From NCBI GenBank assembly GCA_037157565.1, contig JAZHRO010000073.1, positions 17,738,501-17,802,500 of the forward strand: 64,000 nt of DNA, read 5' to 3'. Below the pieces are notes generated by a model. That model did no database searches and was not told the origin of the DNA. It saw only the letters and a list, made by a program, of their open reading frames with translations. Positions within the stretch are counted from its first letter, which is position 1. Every line of letters begins with the position of its first letter. This stretch comes from Thalassia testudinum. Its lineage: Eukaryota; Streptophyta; Magnoliopsida; Alismatales; Hydrocharitaceae. Positions 20,605-32,094 of the stretch are shown here, in pieces. Made by a program: the position numbers and the translations under genes.

Positions 20605-22240
20605 TCTTTGGCTCCAGATGAGCTTGCAGCAGTCTACCCAGAGGTGGATAAGCACTCTGGAAAAGGCACTCTCGATCTCTGGGTGGAAGGGTTGTCATGT
20701 CAAGTAAGGGGTGGAACGGGGGCAACTTCTTCCGATGAGGTGATTTCAAGCGAAGAAGATTTGGGCAAGTCTTCTCCAGTGGGGGTGAAAGTCAGGGTGG
20801 ATGGTTTTTTAGGGGGTGAGACTATAGGAGCATCGGGTTTGGAAATTTCTTTCCCACTCCTCAGAATAGTCACCTCCTGAGCATGCTTCCTAAAGACAAT
20901 CCCTTTTCCTTTAGGATTCTCCTCACCAGCACTGGGGAGCTTCCCAGTTTCCCTCTATCTAACAGCCTCAACAAGGTGTCCTATTTGTGATTTCATCTCA
21001 TGTATAGCCTTGTCATGAGATTGGATGATGGCACTTTGACTTTCTTGCATAGTTTTCAACATCGCCTTCAATTCATCCATCTCAAAGTCCTAGGTTGGGT
21101 AAAGGTCTGAAGTTGGTTCATTTGATGGTTTTGAAAGGATTGTGGTCTATAATTCCCTGAATTTGAGACATTTCCTTGTCTCCATGAAAAGTTTGGGTGG
21201 TTCCTCCATCCCTCATTATAAGTGTTGGAGAAAGGGTCATTACGAGGTCTAGGGTGGAACCCTTGAGCGGCATTCAGATCCGCTTGTACAAGCTCAGGGA
21301 ATTGGGAGGCCAAGTGGCAATCCACAGTGGCGTGTGTATTGCCTTGGCAAATTAAGCATTCAGAAGCTTGGGATGTGGAGGTGTTAGATACGAATGAACT
21401 CGGGTTCGACATAAGCCTTTCCATGTTTTGATTCAATAATTGAATCTGATAGGCTAAATTCTGGGTGTCCCTTGACTCATTCTCCTCCAACTTTCTTTGC
21501 ATGAGAGTGGGCTTTCTATCCATGTAGGCAAAATTCAACTGAATAGAATTCTCACTCAAAGTATCAAAAAGGTTCCAAGCTTCATCCTCAGTCTTAGATA
21601 GAAAGGTTCCTACACAGGCACCATCCACAGTTTGCCTATGCAAATCATTAAGTCCGGTGTAGAACCTTTCAACCAGTTGCCATTTAGGCACCTGGTGATG
21701 TGGGCAAAGTCTCAGCAAGTCGTTAAAGCGCTCCCACGCATCATGGAACGCTTCCCCATCCTTTTGAACAAAACTCATAATTTCCCTCCTAAAGTGATTG
21801 GTTTTGCTCATGGGGAAGTACTTCTTCAAAAGCTCCTTCTTCAGGGTATCCTAAGTGTTAATATTATCAAGGGTGTGATACCAATACTTGGCTTTGTCCT
21901 TAAGGGAGAAGGGAAAGAGGGCCCGCATTTGAGCGTCATCAGTAATGCCCTGCAGCTCCACCGTGGAACAGACCTCGATGAATTCCTCTATATGGCTGTA
22001 AGGGTCTTCCCTAGTAGTACCATAAAAGGAGGGCAGCAAGGATATGGTACTGCTTTTGATCTCATAAGGACTGTCCCCTCCAAGTCCACGTAGTGCAGGT
22101 CCAGCTTGATTGGTTGGAATGAAATATTCCTTAAGGCTCCTTTGACCGGCCATTTCTACCCTTGGAAGGTTTCTTCTTAAGATTCTTTCAGGTTTAGGAT
22201 CAAACACAAGTTGTCTCCTAAGAGAACGCCTACCAAGCAT
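20605..22240 (-). pseudogene. Element C gag with CCHC zinc knuckle
   Basis: The first ATG is at 22240 (upstream open codons lack an ATG). The N-terminus reads RRSLRRQLVFDPKPER and LKEYFIPTNQAGP, as in Athila gag. A single TAG at about 21848 replaces Trp of the conserved INTWDTLKKE type. The capsid region is SFVQKDGEAFHDAWERFNDLL...FYTGL. A complete C-x2-C-x4-H-x4-C knuckle is at 21317-21358, the only one I found in the window. The frame is lost near 21070 and the C-terminal tail (down to 20605) has several stops. Gag would bind and package element RNA. Confidence 0.92.
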
Positions 22241-23375
22241 GCACTGCAAACACAATTCAGAAGGACTTGTTCGGTCTTTACAAATTCAGGCTTTTGACTT
22301 CAGTTCAAATTGTCGGTGACAAAGCAAGTTGCCCAATCAATTACGTGCCTATTGTCAACCTTCGAAATGCCTAAAAAGGCCTAGTTGGAGCTTAGGTATT
22401 CTTCCCTAAATCTCAAATGGTAAAGCAAATCCAAAGACGGAAGATCGAGGGATGCAAGTAGGCCTAAGCCTTCTTTTGAAGCTGTTCTTTCGCGGTGCTT
22501 CTCAACTACCCCCAAAAATCCGTGACAAGGTATCCCCTCTTTGGATTTACAAAATCTTTGATCTTAAGTTCCGAACACTTCAGAATCCAACGGTAGGAGG
22601 GCTGTTGTCATAGTCGTTCCAAGACTTAGGAGTGTCTAAATGCATGTCGTTGTGCAAAAGATATAAGTGTGCATTCACCGCAAAAAGATTTTGAATTTTG
22701 AATCTCACACCACGTTTGAAAATCAAGTCCTTGATTTTTAGATGTCCCTCCTTTAATTAGTCCTTTTTCAAGAATATATGTGACCACTTGTTAGATTGCT
22801 TCAAGACAAATTATGTGATCTTTGAATTAAGTCCAAATGCAATGCGTGATTAAGAATAGGATGCAAAGTAAGAGAATGCATACCTTCCTTCCAGCAATCA
22901 ACGATGCGAGAATGCACGCAATGCAGAGAAATAAATCTAGAGGTTGCTCATACAGACCTAAATGGTTCGTTCTAGGGGCAAGCAGCTTCTAGCAGGTAGC
23001 TCATTTGTTTTTGCTTTTTCTAGCTACTTATGCACAAGCAATTAAAGGGTAAACAATCCATAAAATAAATAAAAAACCTAAATCAAAAGAAAAGGGAACA
23101 AGCTCCCAAAAATCAGCCCCAATTAGTATAAGGGCGAGAAAATAGAAATAAAACTTATGAAACGAGAAATCTCCTATAGAGGCAGAATCCAGGTCTCCGT
23201 CTTCCTCGCGTGTAAGCGTCGCTTAAGGTCGACGTCTTCTCCCCGATGTGCCTGTCACCTCTCTCAAATTCCTCGCACAAATTCTCTCGCACAGAAAAGA
23301 TAATAAATGGTCAGATCACTGTGCAATGAGAAATAATCAAAAATAAAATTAGGTGAAATTATTGTGTCTGTTGCC
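22241..23375 (-). other. Element C 5' leader
   Basis: Non-coding leader of about 1.1 kb between PBS and gag, as usual in this lineage. No gene seen. It would hold packaging signals. Confidence 0.7.
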
Positions 23376-23393
23376 TCCCCGGCAACGGCGCCA
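23376..23393 (-). other. Primer-binding site of element C, perfect tRNA-Asp match
   Basis: The - strand reads TGGCGCCGTTGCCGGGGA, all 18 bases matching the complement of the 3' end of plant tRNA-Asp. It sits 2 bp from the LTR end at 23396. Confidence 0.93.
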
Positions 23394-23395
23394 TT

Positions 23396-25407
23396 TGACG
23401 AGTCGATTCTTCGCTTTTAAAATCGTTTGTCACATAACATGACACGTTGTTTGTAGTTCTATGTGGTGGAAAAATCGATTAATCAACAATTAAAATATCC
23501 ACTCATAGAAGAGCGGGTCGTGTCCACAGGGGGCAATGATGCAATAAAATCTCGATTATTTCGTAGTCTTTCAATCAAGTGTGAAATCCCTAATCAAATC
23601 CGACATGAATTGCGATGGAAAGAAGATGCACAATAACTCAAAAATATAAGGGTATATGTGTAATTTTTCCTCACTGAAATATTCAATAAATATGTGATGA
23701 TTTTATGTAACTTTCAATTGACATGTGTTAGAGAAAATTTGTGCACATTTTAATCCCAAAACCAATGTTAAAACATGTGAATATCAATAACCGTGCAATT
23801 ATCAGAAAGCATGAGTATGCAGTCACAATTTTGCCATAATAAAATAATAATAAATTAAAATTGATTTTGGTGGCAATGGCATTAAATGTAATTTTTAATT
23901 AACACCAAAATAGGGGATTTTATCTCTCTCCTCCTTACGCATGGGAGAGAGGTTCAATCGAGGAGAGACTCCTACAAGAGGTTGGCTGAAGCGAGGCCGT
24001 CGCGGTGGTGGCAGCAGTGTGTCACGAGGTGGCCAGAGCTAGCATGCCGGAGGAGAGGAGTGGCGATGGTGAAGGAGCTGCTGCTGCCGCGCGTGCTGCA
24101 GGCATGCAGCTGCTAAGGCGTGCAACTTCTGAGGCACGCAGGCCGTGCGGCGAGGACACGTGTGGGAAGAGCTGCTGCACGCAGGGGTGTAGCGTAGAAG
24201 CGCAGGAGGCAAGGGGGATGCTGCGCACTGGAAGTGCGCTGGAGGAGGTCGACGAGGGCGTTGAAGGGGCGAGCGCGTGGAACTGCTAGCGGGCCACTGG
24301 AGGCAACAAATGTGCGTGGAGGAGATGGCACGCCTACTGGGTGCTCGCAGGAGTTGCAAGCCGGTGTCTTGGCGCTGGTTGGGCAGGCGCGCAGCGCTGA
24401 ACAGTTGCTGCTGGAAGCGCATAGGTGCACGCGGGGGTGGGCGCGCAGAGTTAGGCGTGGGCGTGGGGCTTTGCAGTGGTGTTGGAGGTGGGCACTGCAA
24501 AAGTTGATGAGGCGTGGGTTCTGCTATTGAAGTCGTGTGTGGACTGTTGGTCTGTTGGAGCAGGTGGCAGGCACTACTGGCGCGTGCATTGAGGGTGAAG
24601 TGAGCGCGTGTGCGGTGGTTTGATGGCGCTGCTGGAGGTTCTGGTGGAGATGAAGTGGCGTGGGGTGTGCAGTGGCTGGTGGCTGGAAAAACAAAGGACG
24701 GGGGAAGAAGATGAAGGTGGTGCTGTAGGAGTTTCAGACGTCTGGGAACATTCCTAAACGTCTTAATGGACGGGGGCGTGAAGTTGCAACGGTTGCAATG
24801 GTGGTTGTTGGTGATGATTGTGAGGGTGGTGCACGCTGAGGTGCTCATAGTAATGCAGACGAGCTCCAGATGGTGGTGTGGCCTGTCACGCCACACGCCC
24901 ATGGTGGTGGAGGCTCGTCGCCATGGTTGAGGCCAGTGGTGGTGGAGCGGACGAGAGATCAACTCTCTGCACAGTGGTGGGTCGGGGATGGTGGCCTGCT
25001 CCGCATGACAGCTCTCCCTCCTCCTTTTGTAGCCACAGCCTTTGTTTCAAATTCAAAATGGAGTAGCATAAATGTGTTGCGTAGGAGGAGGAGGCGGAGC
25101 CGAAGCCGGAGGAGTTACCTGTGCAAAGGAGAAAAAAAATAAAAGAATAAAATATTATGATTATTTATGCATACGCCGTTAACTTCTATGTTAAATTAAA
25201 ATAATGCATGCAATGCACCTAATTGGTTAACTAATTAAATGAATGCAATTCTAAGTTAATTTTAAATGTATTTAGTAATGAATGCAATGCATGAATTATG
25301 TAATTAAATTAGAAATATGAATCCTAATGCATGCTAAATAAATGTTAGAATTAACTTAATGTCTAGGCACTTAAATACTTAAATAGCCTACAAACATGGG
25401 CTAATCA
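23396..25407 (-). repeat. Element C 5' LTR
   Basis: TGACGAGTCG...GGGCTAATCA, paired with 13624-15612. In the element's sense strand it contains a 307-codon open frame (24962-24039). The corresponding frame in the other LTR is 223 codons. I treat these as chance open frames in GC-rich DNA. Confidence 0.93.
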
Positions 25408-25412
25408 GTTGG
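25408..25412. repeat. Target site duplication of element C, right copy
   Basis: gttgg, identical to 13619-13623. Confidence 0.93.
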
Positions 25413-25606
25413 GTCTTCGATCCGAAGCCCCGATAAAAATTTGCCCTGTCCTTGAACATAAAAGGAGACAATTAACCTCCCTTTTATTCGAACTAATCTA
25501 AATGTAAGATGATGCCGCTATGCAATATTTATAGTATGTAATGCAATTCTATGCTTAAGAATATGCATAAATAGACATCTTATGTAGTGTAAACATGTTT
25601 ACATCA
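25413..25606 (-). repeat. Element B 5' LTR, outer 194 bp
   Basis: Matches about 7690-7883 of the B 3' LTR and ends TTTACATCA. Separated from the rest of the LTR by element C. Confidence 0.92.
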
Positions 25607-25611
25607 TGTGC
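25607..25611. repeat. Target site duplication of element B, right copy
   Basis: tgtgc, identical to 6202-6206. Confidence 0.93.
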
Positions 25612-27343
25612 GTGAAAGAAAGCTGCGTGTCCTTGAACCTGAAGCTTGATGCCTGGAGCCTGGGATGAAGCTTGCGAGCTTCATCGTGCCTGCTTCAATG
25701 GCGGCGGAGGCCTAAACCCTGTCCACAAGCAAATGGCCTTGTGGCCTCGTTAGAATACACAGGAAGCTTCTCCTTGACATGGCGAAGGTGGCACGGTGGT
25801 TGATGTGGCGTGGGGTGGCCTGGGCGTGCCTAGGTCACTCTGTGCGTGCAAATGTGGGTGTGTTCGGGGGACATGTTGGGAGCATGTAGCAGTGAATGGA
25901 AAGAGGGGTTATGGTCAATGTGACGTGGCGGAGCTCGTAAGGTGGTTGTCAAGGTGGGTGGATGCGTGGAGCGGCGGGAGCACCTCGCCGGTGGTCTGCC
26001 GGAGGTTGAGAAGATGGAGGTGATATGTAAGCGTTGAGGTAGATTTTAAGAAATAAATGTGAGAAAAGGAATGAGAAGAGAGAGAGAACTTATCTGAGAG
26101 GGAATAGACGAAGGGGGATGTGGAGGAGGCAGCCGGCTCGTATGTGCCATCGCCGGAGACAAAAGCCTAATGAGAGGAGGACGACGATAATGAGAGGGAA
26201 GTAGGAGCGTTGGCTGGTACGACGCGACATGGACGAAGGAGATAAAAGTGACTCTGCCACTGGTATTGTGGTAGAGGGATGAGAGGAGGAAATAAGGATC
26301 GCCAGAGCTTGCTGAGAGGTTGGCCGGAGGAGAAGAGAGGAAATTGGGGGGTATCTCCAGCCAATTCAAGCTTGGGATTTGTGGAAGGATCAGGGCACAC
26401 TTTTATAACTCCTGGTAGAGGGCCTTGTACTTGGATGGCAAGCTTCCAAGGACGGGTTGGTCGCCGGAGATGGAAGGTCGAAAAGACCCAAATCTCTCAT
26501 GTGTTCGTATGAGAGATTGGGTAGAAATTGGAGCTCCAAATTAGGTTCACATGAACGAGGATTTCTCAGAGAATCTCTCTTTCAAATTGAAGAGGGATTC
26601 TCTGAGGAATCAGGGAGTTCTTTCCCTTGAATCCTCACTAGAGTAGGATTTCCTCTGCTGCAATGGTGGAGGGACCTAATTTCAAAGAACAATGAGGAAG
26701 CTAGGGGTGTTTGCAAGAGTTTTCAAAAGTTAGGGGTAAAAATGTAATTGGGCTGGACTTGTTTGCAAAGTAGGTCAAGGTGAATTCCCCTTAAGTCAAA
26801 ATTTTGTTATAAACCTAATTTGGACCTAAGGAATCCAATGGTGAAGTTGTATTTTAGGTTTGACCACGTTTGACTGGGAAATTTACACAAAAACCCACTT
26901 TAGGGCAAACATTTGACTAGGACCCCTATTTAGGTCAAAAATAGGTCCTCAAGGTCAATTTGAAGGTTCTAAACCTTAGAGGATATTTTTCCATGATTTT
27001 TAGAGGGTTTAGGTGAATTTTATCCTGACTAGAACCTTGTTAAATTAAGTGGATCTGTTTTAGGGTTACAAAAATTCATTTAATTCCTAGATTTCATATG
27101 AAACCTTTTCTGTTTGAACCAACCACTTTTTATCTTGTTAAGATCATTTGACCTGTATTTAGCCCATGAGAAATCCCTTTGTTGTACTGCAATGGTAAAA
27201 TTGTAGTTTTACCCCTTGTTTCTTGCTTTTCTTTCAGCTTGGTTATTCCTTGAGTTAGGACCTCCATTTAGTTATGTAGGAGCTTTTATTCTCTTTTCTA
27301 GGTCAAAATGAGCTAGTTAAGGCTCATGATGGTGTTCCCATCA
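25612..27343 (-). repeat. Element A 3' LTR, second part (U3 side)
   Basis: Homologous to about 33128-34850 of the A 5' LTR. It ends with ATGATGGTGTTCCCATCA, an 18-bp near-palindrome that is the start of the LTR in the element's sense. A TATA box is at 26401-26408. Confidence 0.92.
26401..26408 (-). promoter_or_regulatory. TATA box in element A 3' LTR
   Basis: The - strand reads GTTATAAAAG near here. It is conserved at 33905-33913 in the other LTR, and H has CTATAAAAG at 51977-51984. Confidence 0.6.
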
Positions 27344-27372
27344 TACCCCCATGCCTAGCTTTTGCTAGTCCC
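27344..27372 (-). other. Polypurine tract of element A
   Basis: The - strand reads GGGACTAGCAAAAGCTAGGC, then ATGGGGGTA, directly before the LTR start TGATGGGAACACC. Confidence 0.78.
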
Positions 27373-28683
27373 TTAGCAAAATTTTAAGGTTTTAACTTTT
27401 GTTCTAGACCATGAATTCCTTTCACACATTGTAATGAGTGCTTTTTCTTTTGTTGTTTTTGATTAGGTTAGAATGCCGACAGTAGGCCTAGGGGTACTCA
27501 AGTACCAAGCAAGATCCAGACCTGACCAGCTCTAGCCTTGATCCTCCGTGAAGGTTTTTAAGGCCCACAGGAACTATCCTAAGGTTTGTTGCACTCTACG
27601 GTTAAATCACCCGTGCTTGTAACGTATTTTATCCTCGGTTCAGTTTGCAGTGTGTTTTTTGTAAGAGAGAGACAGAGGAATTTTTGTTTGGAGAGTTTTT
27701 TTCTCTCTTTTCTTTTTATTTCTAGCTTCGGATTGGCTTCTCAACACGATCTGTACCGGATTCCTCGTCCCCATCATCAACTCTCAAAAGGTCTCTGGTA
27801 ATTGATGCTTCGTGATAGCACCGCCCATGTCAACCCCCAGAACCCTGGCTTTAGAGATTTTGAGATAATCCTACCCATGGCGTTCTGTAGCTAAATCCAG
27901 TCCTTGGCAATCGACATTTCGTGATAATGCTGCCCATGGCATCTGAACCAGCATAGAGTGCTTACATGCCCCAGGTAGGATATGTAAATATCCTAGGAGA
28001 CAAGCACTGAGGAGACGATATGTTATTACGCATCTTCAAGGGGAATTTCCCCTCTTCACGTCGGGAACTCGTCCAAATCAACTTGTGTTGATCGGTCGCT
28101 CCTAATCTAGGTGACTTTTTTTTCAGAACATGTAAATGCTTTTGTGTGATTTTGATAGTTATGCGCACTGAACCGGACTGTGTGTGGATTAGGGTGCTTA
28201 GGTTACCGAGTCCCGCAAACCAAAGGTCAGTTAACAAGGTCGAATACTCCCTAAGCCTTAGACCTAATATTTAAGCTTCGCATTTTTCCCAACCTCTTGA
28301 GGACTATCTAGATCTTAGTGGATACTTGAATTTTTAAGCCTAAGAGTCTAGCCTAAGAGGCCTAAGATTAACGTTCCTACTAATCTCTTTTGTGTCTCAT
28401 TAGCACTTTTTCTTTCATTTTCTTTTCCTTGATTTGGTCTAGAACTTAGTTAATCCCTTAATTTCTTACTAATGACTATATCTTCTTTTTTCTTTTCACT
28501 TTGTGCTCCTTTTTGACATTTTTCACTTTTTCTCCAATTTTTGTATGGCCTCAAAATTTTCTCTTCTCCAATTTTTTTGTTCTTTTTCATAATTTTTTAT
28601 TTTTTTTGGTATTTTTGCCATATGTGAATTTTTTCGTGAGAACTCTTCTAAATTTTCTTGATTTCTGTATGTTTGCACTTTAC
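27373..28683 (-). other. Element A 3' spacer, C-type, with three diverged direct repeats
   Basis: No gene. It aligns with the C spacer, including shared blocks such as CCTAAGGTTT, GTCCCCATCATC and CTAGGAGACAAGC. Three related units lie at about 27799-27830, 27851-27880 and 27905-27940, as in C. The segment near 27905-27915 is the uninterrupted counterpart of the E insertion site in H. Confidence 0.75.
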
Positions 28684-28722
28684 CACCCCCCCATGCCTAA
28701 GTTTTGCAATGTCCTCATTGTA
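28684..28722 (-). other. Inner GCATGGGGGGG tract with CAATGAGGACATTG box (element A)
   Basis: The - strand reads CAATGAGGACATTGCAAAAC, then TTAGGCATGGGGGGGTGG. It is about 1.3 kb from the terminal polypurine tract and almost identical to H 57211-57247. Confidence 0.7.
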
Positions 28723-28933
28723 AACGGAAGGTGTGAAACAATGTTGGGTTCAGGGACTTAGAACATGATTTATCAGGTGGGCAACTGGGTCGGGAATGAC
28801 TAATGTGGATGATTTCAAGCTCTGGGCATGTGTTCCAGAGGTGGGATCGACTGTTCTAAGAAATCCGAACTCAGGGTGCAATAGACGTGAAGTATAGACG
28901 GATAATCAGATGGATCCTGGGTTTTTGGAATGA

Positions 28934-28975
28934 TGGGTTGCCTCCCGTTAAGCATTAAATTCAACGCCTTCAGCC
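28934..28975 (-). other. Conserved post-ORF box (element A)
   Basis: The - strand reads GCTGAAGGCGTTGAATTTA, then ATGCTTAACGGGAGGCAACCC. It matches the box after the H ORF (56961-57005) and after Z pol (4886-4930). Confidence 0.65.
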
Positions 28976-29004
28976 GAACAGGAAATGGGATGGAGAGGGA
29001 GTGG

Positions 29005-30903
29005 TCAAATAAGTAGAGTTTTGTAGAACAAGCACCTTACCTGGTGCTTGTTCAGATCAACAGGCTGATGATGTAGCCCAAACCCAATCAATCTGGTGGG
29101 TTGATAAATGTAGATCAAGAGATGTGGAACCCACCATATACTATGGAGCTCGGAATGATGTGGAAGTGTGAATTCAGGGTTTGGCAAAGTCCAATTAGCC
29201 TGGTCAGAGTAGGGACCCGTAAAGTAATCTGTGGATGATGCAGAAACCCAACCGGAGTGATCAGAGAATGATGGAGCATGATTTGTGATCTGATCAATGT
29301 CCAAAACCCGATATAGATGTCGAGGCGAATCATCTGCAATTGGCTCAGTAAGAGGTGAATCAGAATAGAAATTAAGTCCAGTTGTAGGTCGGGGTTGAAA
29401 ATGGGTTTGGATAGGTTTTGTATATGTGGAGGAGGTGGCTTCAATAAGAATTGTGATGAGGGCTCTTCTAGAAAGGAGTTACAGGTGGATTCATTTAGAG
29501 AGCCCTCATAGTAGCTATCAAACTCAAAAGTGAATGCCTGAAGAGTGTTTATAGGATGAGGGAAATCTGAGTCAAGAAAAATTCAAATTCTGGGTTGCAG
29601 TCACTCTCGACATTTTCTGGTTTTGATTCCTGAAGATTGAAAAGAAATGATTCTATCTCATTGGAACTTGAATCTAAATCAGTGATCTCAGGAATAGGAA
29701 CCTCAGAGTCGGAGTTGGGGAATGAATCATGTGAGCAGAGGTCGTAGATTGGCTCATCGAAGTCAGGAAACAGAGGTTCTCTGCAATCATGGTAAGATTC
29801 GAAATCATCGGAGATATTGCGAAAATCAAGTTCTAAATGAGATTTGAGATCAGAAGTTCCACCACCGAGTAAATCACATGATGTAGACTTAGCAACCTAA
29901 CTTGGGTCTAGCCTATTCTTCGATTCTGAGCTTAAAGAGGTGTCCGTATTTGGTCTAGGCTTAAGTTCTAGGCTTGTAGGAAAGACCCAATCAAAACCCC
30001 ACTCTTCCAACTCCTCAGTTTCTGTATCATAGATTGGCATGACTTCTGAAAAATCGATCTGTATCTCTGAGGATGTTGGAGAGTGATATTCATCAAATAA
30101 CGACCCAGAATCATACTCTTCATTGAAACTTTGATCTTCGTCATATGGGGCCTTGTAATCTTCCCAATAAGATTCAGATTCTAGGCTGAGGATGTGGGTT
30201 GAATCACTAGAATCTAGGTTAGAGTTACCTTCGAGGGTTACCTTATCAAAATAAGGGGCAGGATTTACACCCTCGAGAGGTTCAGTTCTAATCGCATCAT
30301 TGTAGGAGTCTCAAAATTCTATGCTTGGTGACCCAAGATCTAAGGCTGGCTCAACATCGTGTTCTCCTACAATTGGAACTTCCCCACCTAATTCAAGATC
30401 AGGCATGTTGTATTCTATCTGGGTTGGGAATCCACAACAACTTTGTGCCTCAAACCCGGAACTTGGGAAATCATATTGATCCTCAATACTATTCCTAGAT
30501 GGTTCATTATCTGTTTAGGGCATGTACGGGTATTTCTGATCGATAACTTGTTTCAATAATCTCATCATCTCTTCCCATTTTTCAAGATCATCTTGGTGTT
30601 GTTCCCATAGTATAGGATTTATCTTGCATTGAAGGTATTCAAAATTATGCAATTTTTCTATCTCAGTGTATCCTGTTATTAGAATGTCTTGGGTTGATCC
30701 ATTTGTGCTTCTGTCAATAACACTTGGGCACAATTTATGATGAAAGTTGTTATTGTTGGTACACTAACCTGAATGTCTTCTACTGGTTTTGAGGTTTTGT
30801 ATTCAATTTCATAGAATTCAAGGGCATCCTCAATCATCCTATCTCTCATGGATCTTTGTGGTTCGGGTTTCTTGAATGGTAATCCTAAGTAACTAGGCTG
30901 CAT
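29005..30903 (-). pseudogene. Element A unknown acidic ORF, homologue of the H ORF
   Basis: The first ATG (30903) matches the first ATG of the H ORF (54989). The proteins align along their length: a basic start (LP.KKPE.QRSM.DRM.ED), a helical segment (LEKWEEM..LLKQVIDQKYPY), then long acidic Ser/Asp/Glu-rich repeats with FDEP/PIYD motifs. The conserved C-terminus includes WWVPHLLIYIYQPTRLIGFG. Defects in A: a frameshift near 30700, stops near 30515 and in the middle, a TAG at the same place as in H (after NRLDPS), and a 1-base loss near 29575 relative to H. There is no known enzymatic, zinc or membrane motif. The family is unknown to me; the function is not assigned. Confidence 0.75.
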
Positions 30904-32074
30904 ATTTGGATCAGATGGTGGAATCACGATGTAGAATTAGAATTTAGATCTTAGACTGAAGTGATGAGTTCTGAATAGAGAATCCCACTGAAAATCTATG
31001 TGTGTGCTCTAAAGAGAAGGGATGAGGGACTAGATGTGTTTTTGACCCAATTAACGCACCCAAAGATGTTTGGATGACTATGGAGGTTTGGGGCAGATGA
31101 TACCCCTGGATCGGAAAGTCATCTACCTGAGAATTACCTGGGTAGCCAGAGAGGGAGAGTCCCGCAAAGACCCCTACATGGTAGAGCATCCCACGGGTTA
31201 CAGGGTTTCCCCCACCCGACCTCTCTTGTCATTGAGATTCCAAGTAGATCAGAATGGGGACCTTGACCTCTTAAGTTTATCAGTTTTATGTCCTAGTTGG
31301 TGCCTTTGATTTCACTTGAATTAGCAATTGTTTTGACTTGTGACCTAATTTGGAGGTTGGTTGGCCTATAATGTAGTCCAACTTCACCTGATTTGCCCTA
31401 AAGATGGCAGAATGATTCTAGGTCAAGACCTAGAAATCACCCTAATTTGACTCCCAGGTTATTAGGTCCTAGGTTTTTAAGGTTCAAGTGATTTTAGAGC
31501 CTGATTTTAGGTTTTGTTTTGATTAGATCCTTTCAATCAAGGGCTTGGGTAGCACACAGATGCAGGTGGGTTTGTTTCCTTTTATGTAAGCATGTGTGAA
31601 CTAGCACTCCAAAACCCTACTGTGGAAACCCTAATTTTTCTCTATTTCCAGTCTTCTTTGATTTTCATAGAAGTTCTCTTTGGACTTCAAACAAGAAGTG
31701 TGTAGTCTGCGGAGATTTAGAAATTAAGCATGATCCCTAATAGGCAGAGGAATTTTGGGGTAGGATCTCAAGAAATCTCTTCAACTGCAATAGGATGTGA
31801 AAAAGATTTCGCAAATAAGGAAACTAGCCTTTCAAATGATAATTACTATAAAAAATAAGGCAGTTGATTCCCAATTGATTGCTTCCTTTTTATCTTCCCA
31901 AGATTAGGAGGTTGATTAGGGAAGAATAGAGAAGTTACCTGCCCTGGAGTGGTTGATTTACGTGGGAGATCTCCTCATGGAATACCTCGCAAAATCACAA
32001 TAAAACAAATAGGGCAAGTTAGTGCTCAAATATAATCAAAATAATGCAGAGACTAGTGATGAATTGCGCGTTGC
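30904..32074 (-). other. Element A 5' leader
   Basis: Non-coding sequence between PBS and ORF, homologous to the H leader (53814-54988). Shared stretches include the GAGCACACAC.(C)AGA block upstream of the ORF. No gene seen. Confidence 0.7.
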
Positions 32075-32092
32075 TCCTCGGCAACGGCGCCA
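32075..32092 (-). other. Primer-binding site of element A (tRNA-Asp)
   Basis: The - strand reads TGGCGCCGTTGCCGAGGA, one mismatch to the tRNA-Asp complement. It sits 2 bp from the LTR end at 32095. Confidence 0.9.
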
Positions 32093-32094
32093 AA

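Larger units (their letters stand above)
13624..25407 (-). mobile_element. Element C: Athila-like gag-pol retrotransposon, innermost and youngest of the nest
   Basis: This is a complete 11.78-kb element with LTRs of about 2.0 kb. It has a perfect 18-base tRNA-Asp PBS, gag with a CCHC knuckle, protease, RT, RNase H, integrase, a polypurine tract and an exact 5-bp TSD. It is the least damaged gag-pol copy in the window, with about eight or more stops and at least two frame changes. The first 150 bp of its two LTRs differ at about 12 positions by eye, all transitions, so it is not very recent. Confidence 0.95.
6207..25606 (-). mobile_element. Element B: non-autonomous LTR element with unknown ORF, split by C
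   Basis: B has 1.68-kb LTRs with TG...CA ends, a PBS with one mismatch to tRNA-Asp (12121-12138), a polypurine tract (7884-7912) and an exact TSD, tgtgc. It is about 7.6 kb after removing the nested C block. The internal region has no recognisable retroviral domain but carries a degenerate frame of about 600 codons. Its 3' spacer is homologous to that of Z. Confidence 0.92.
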
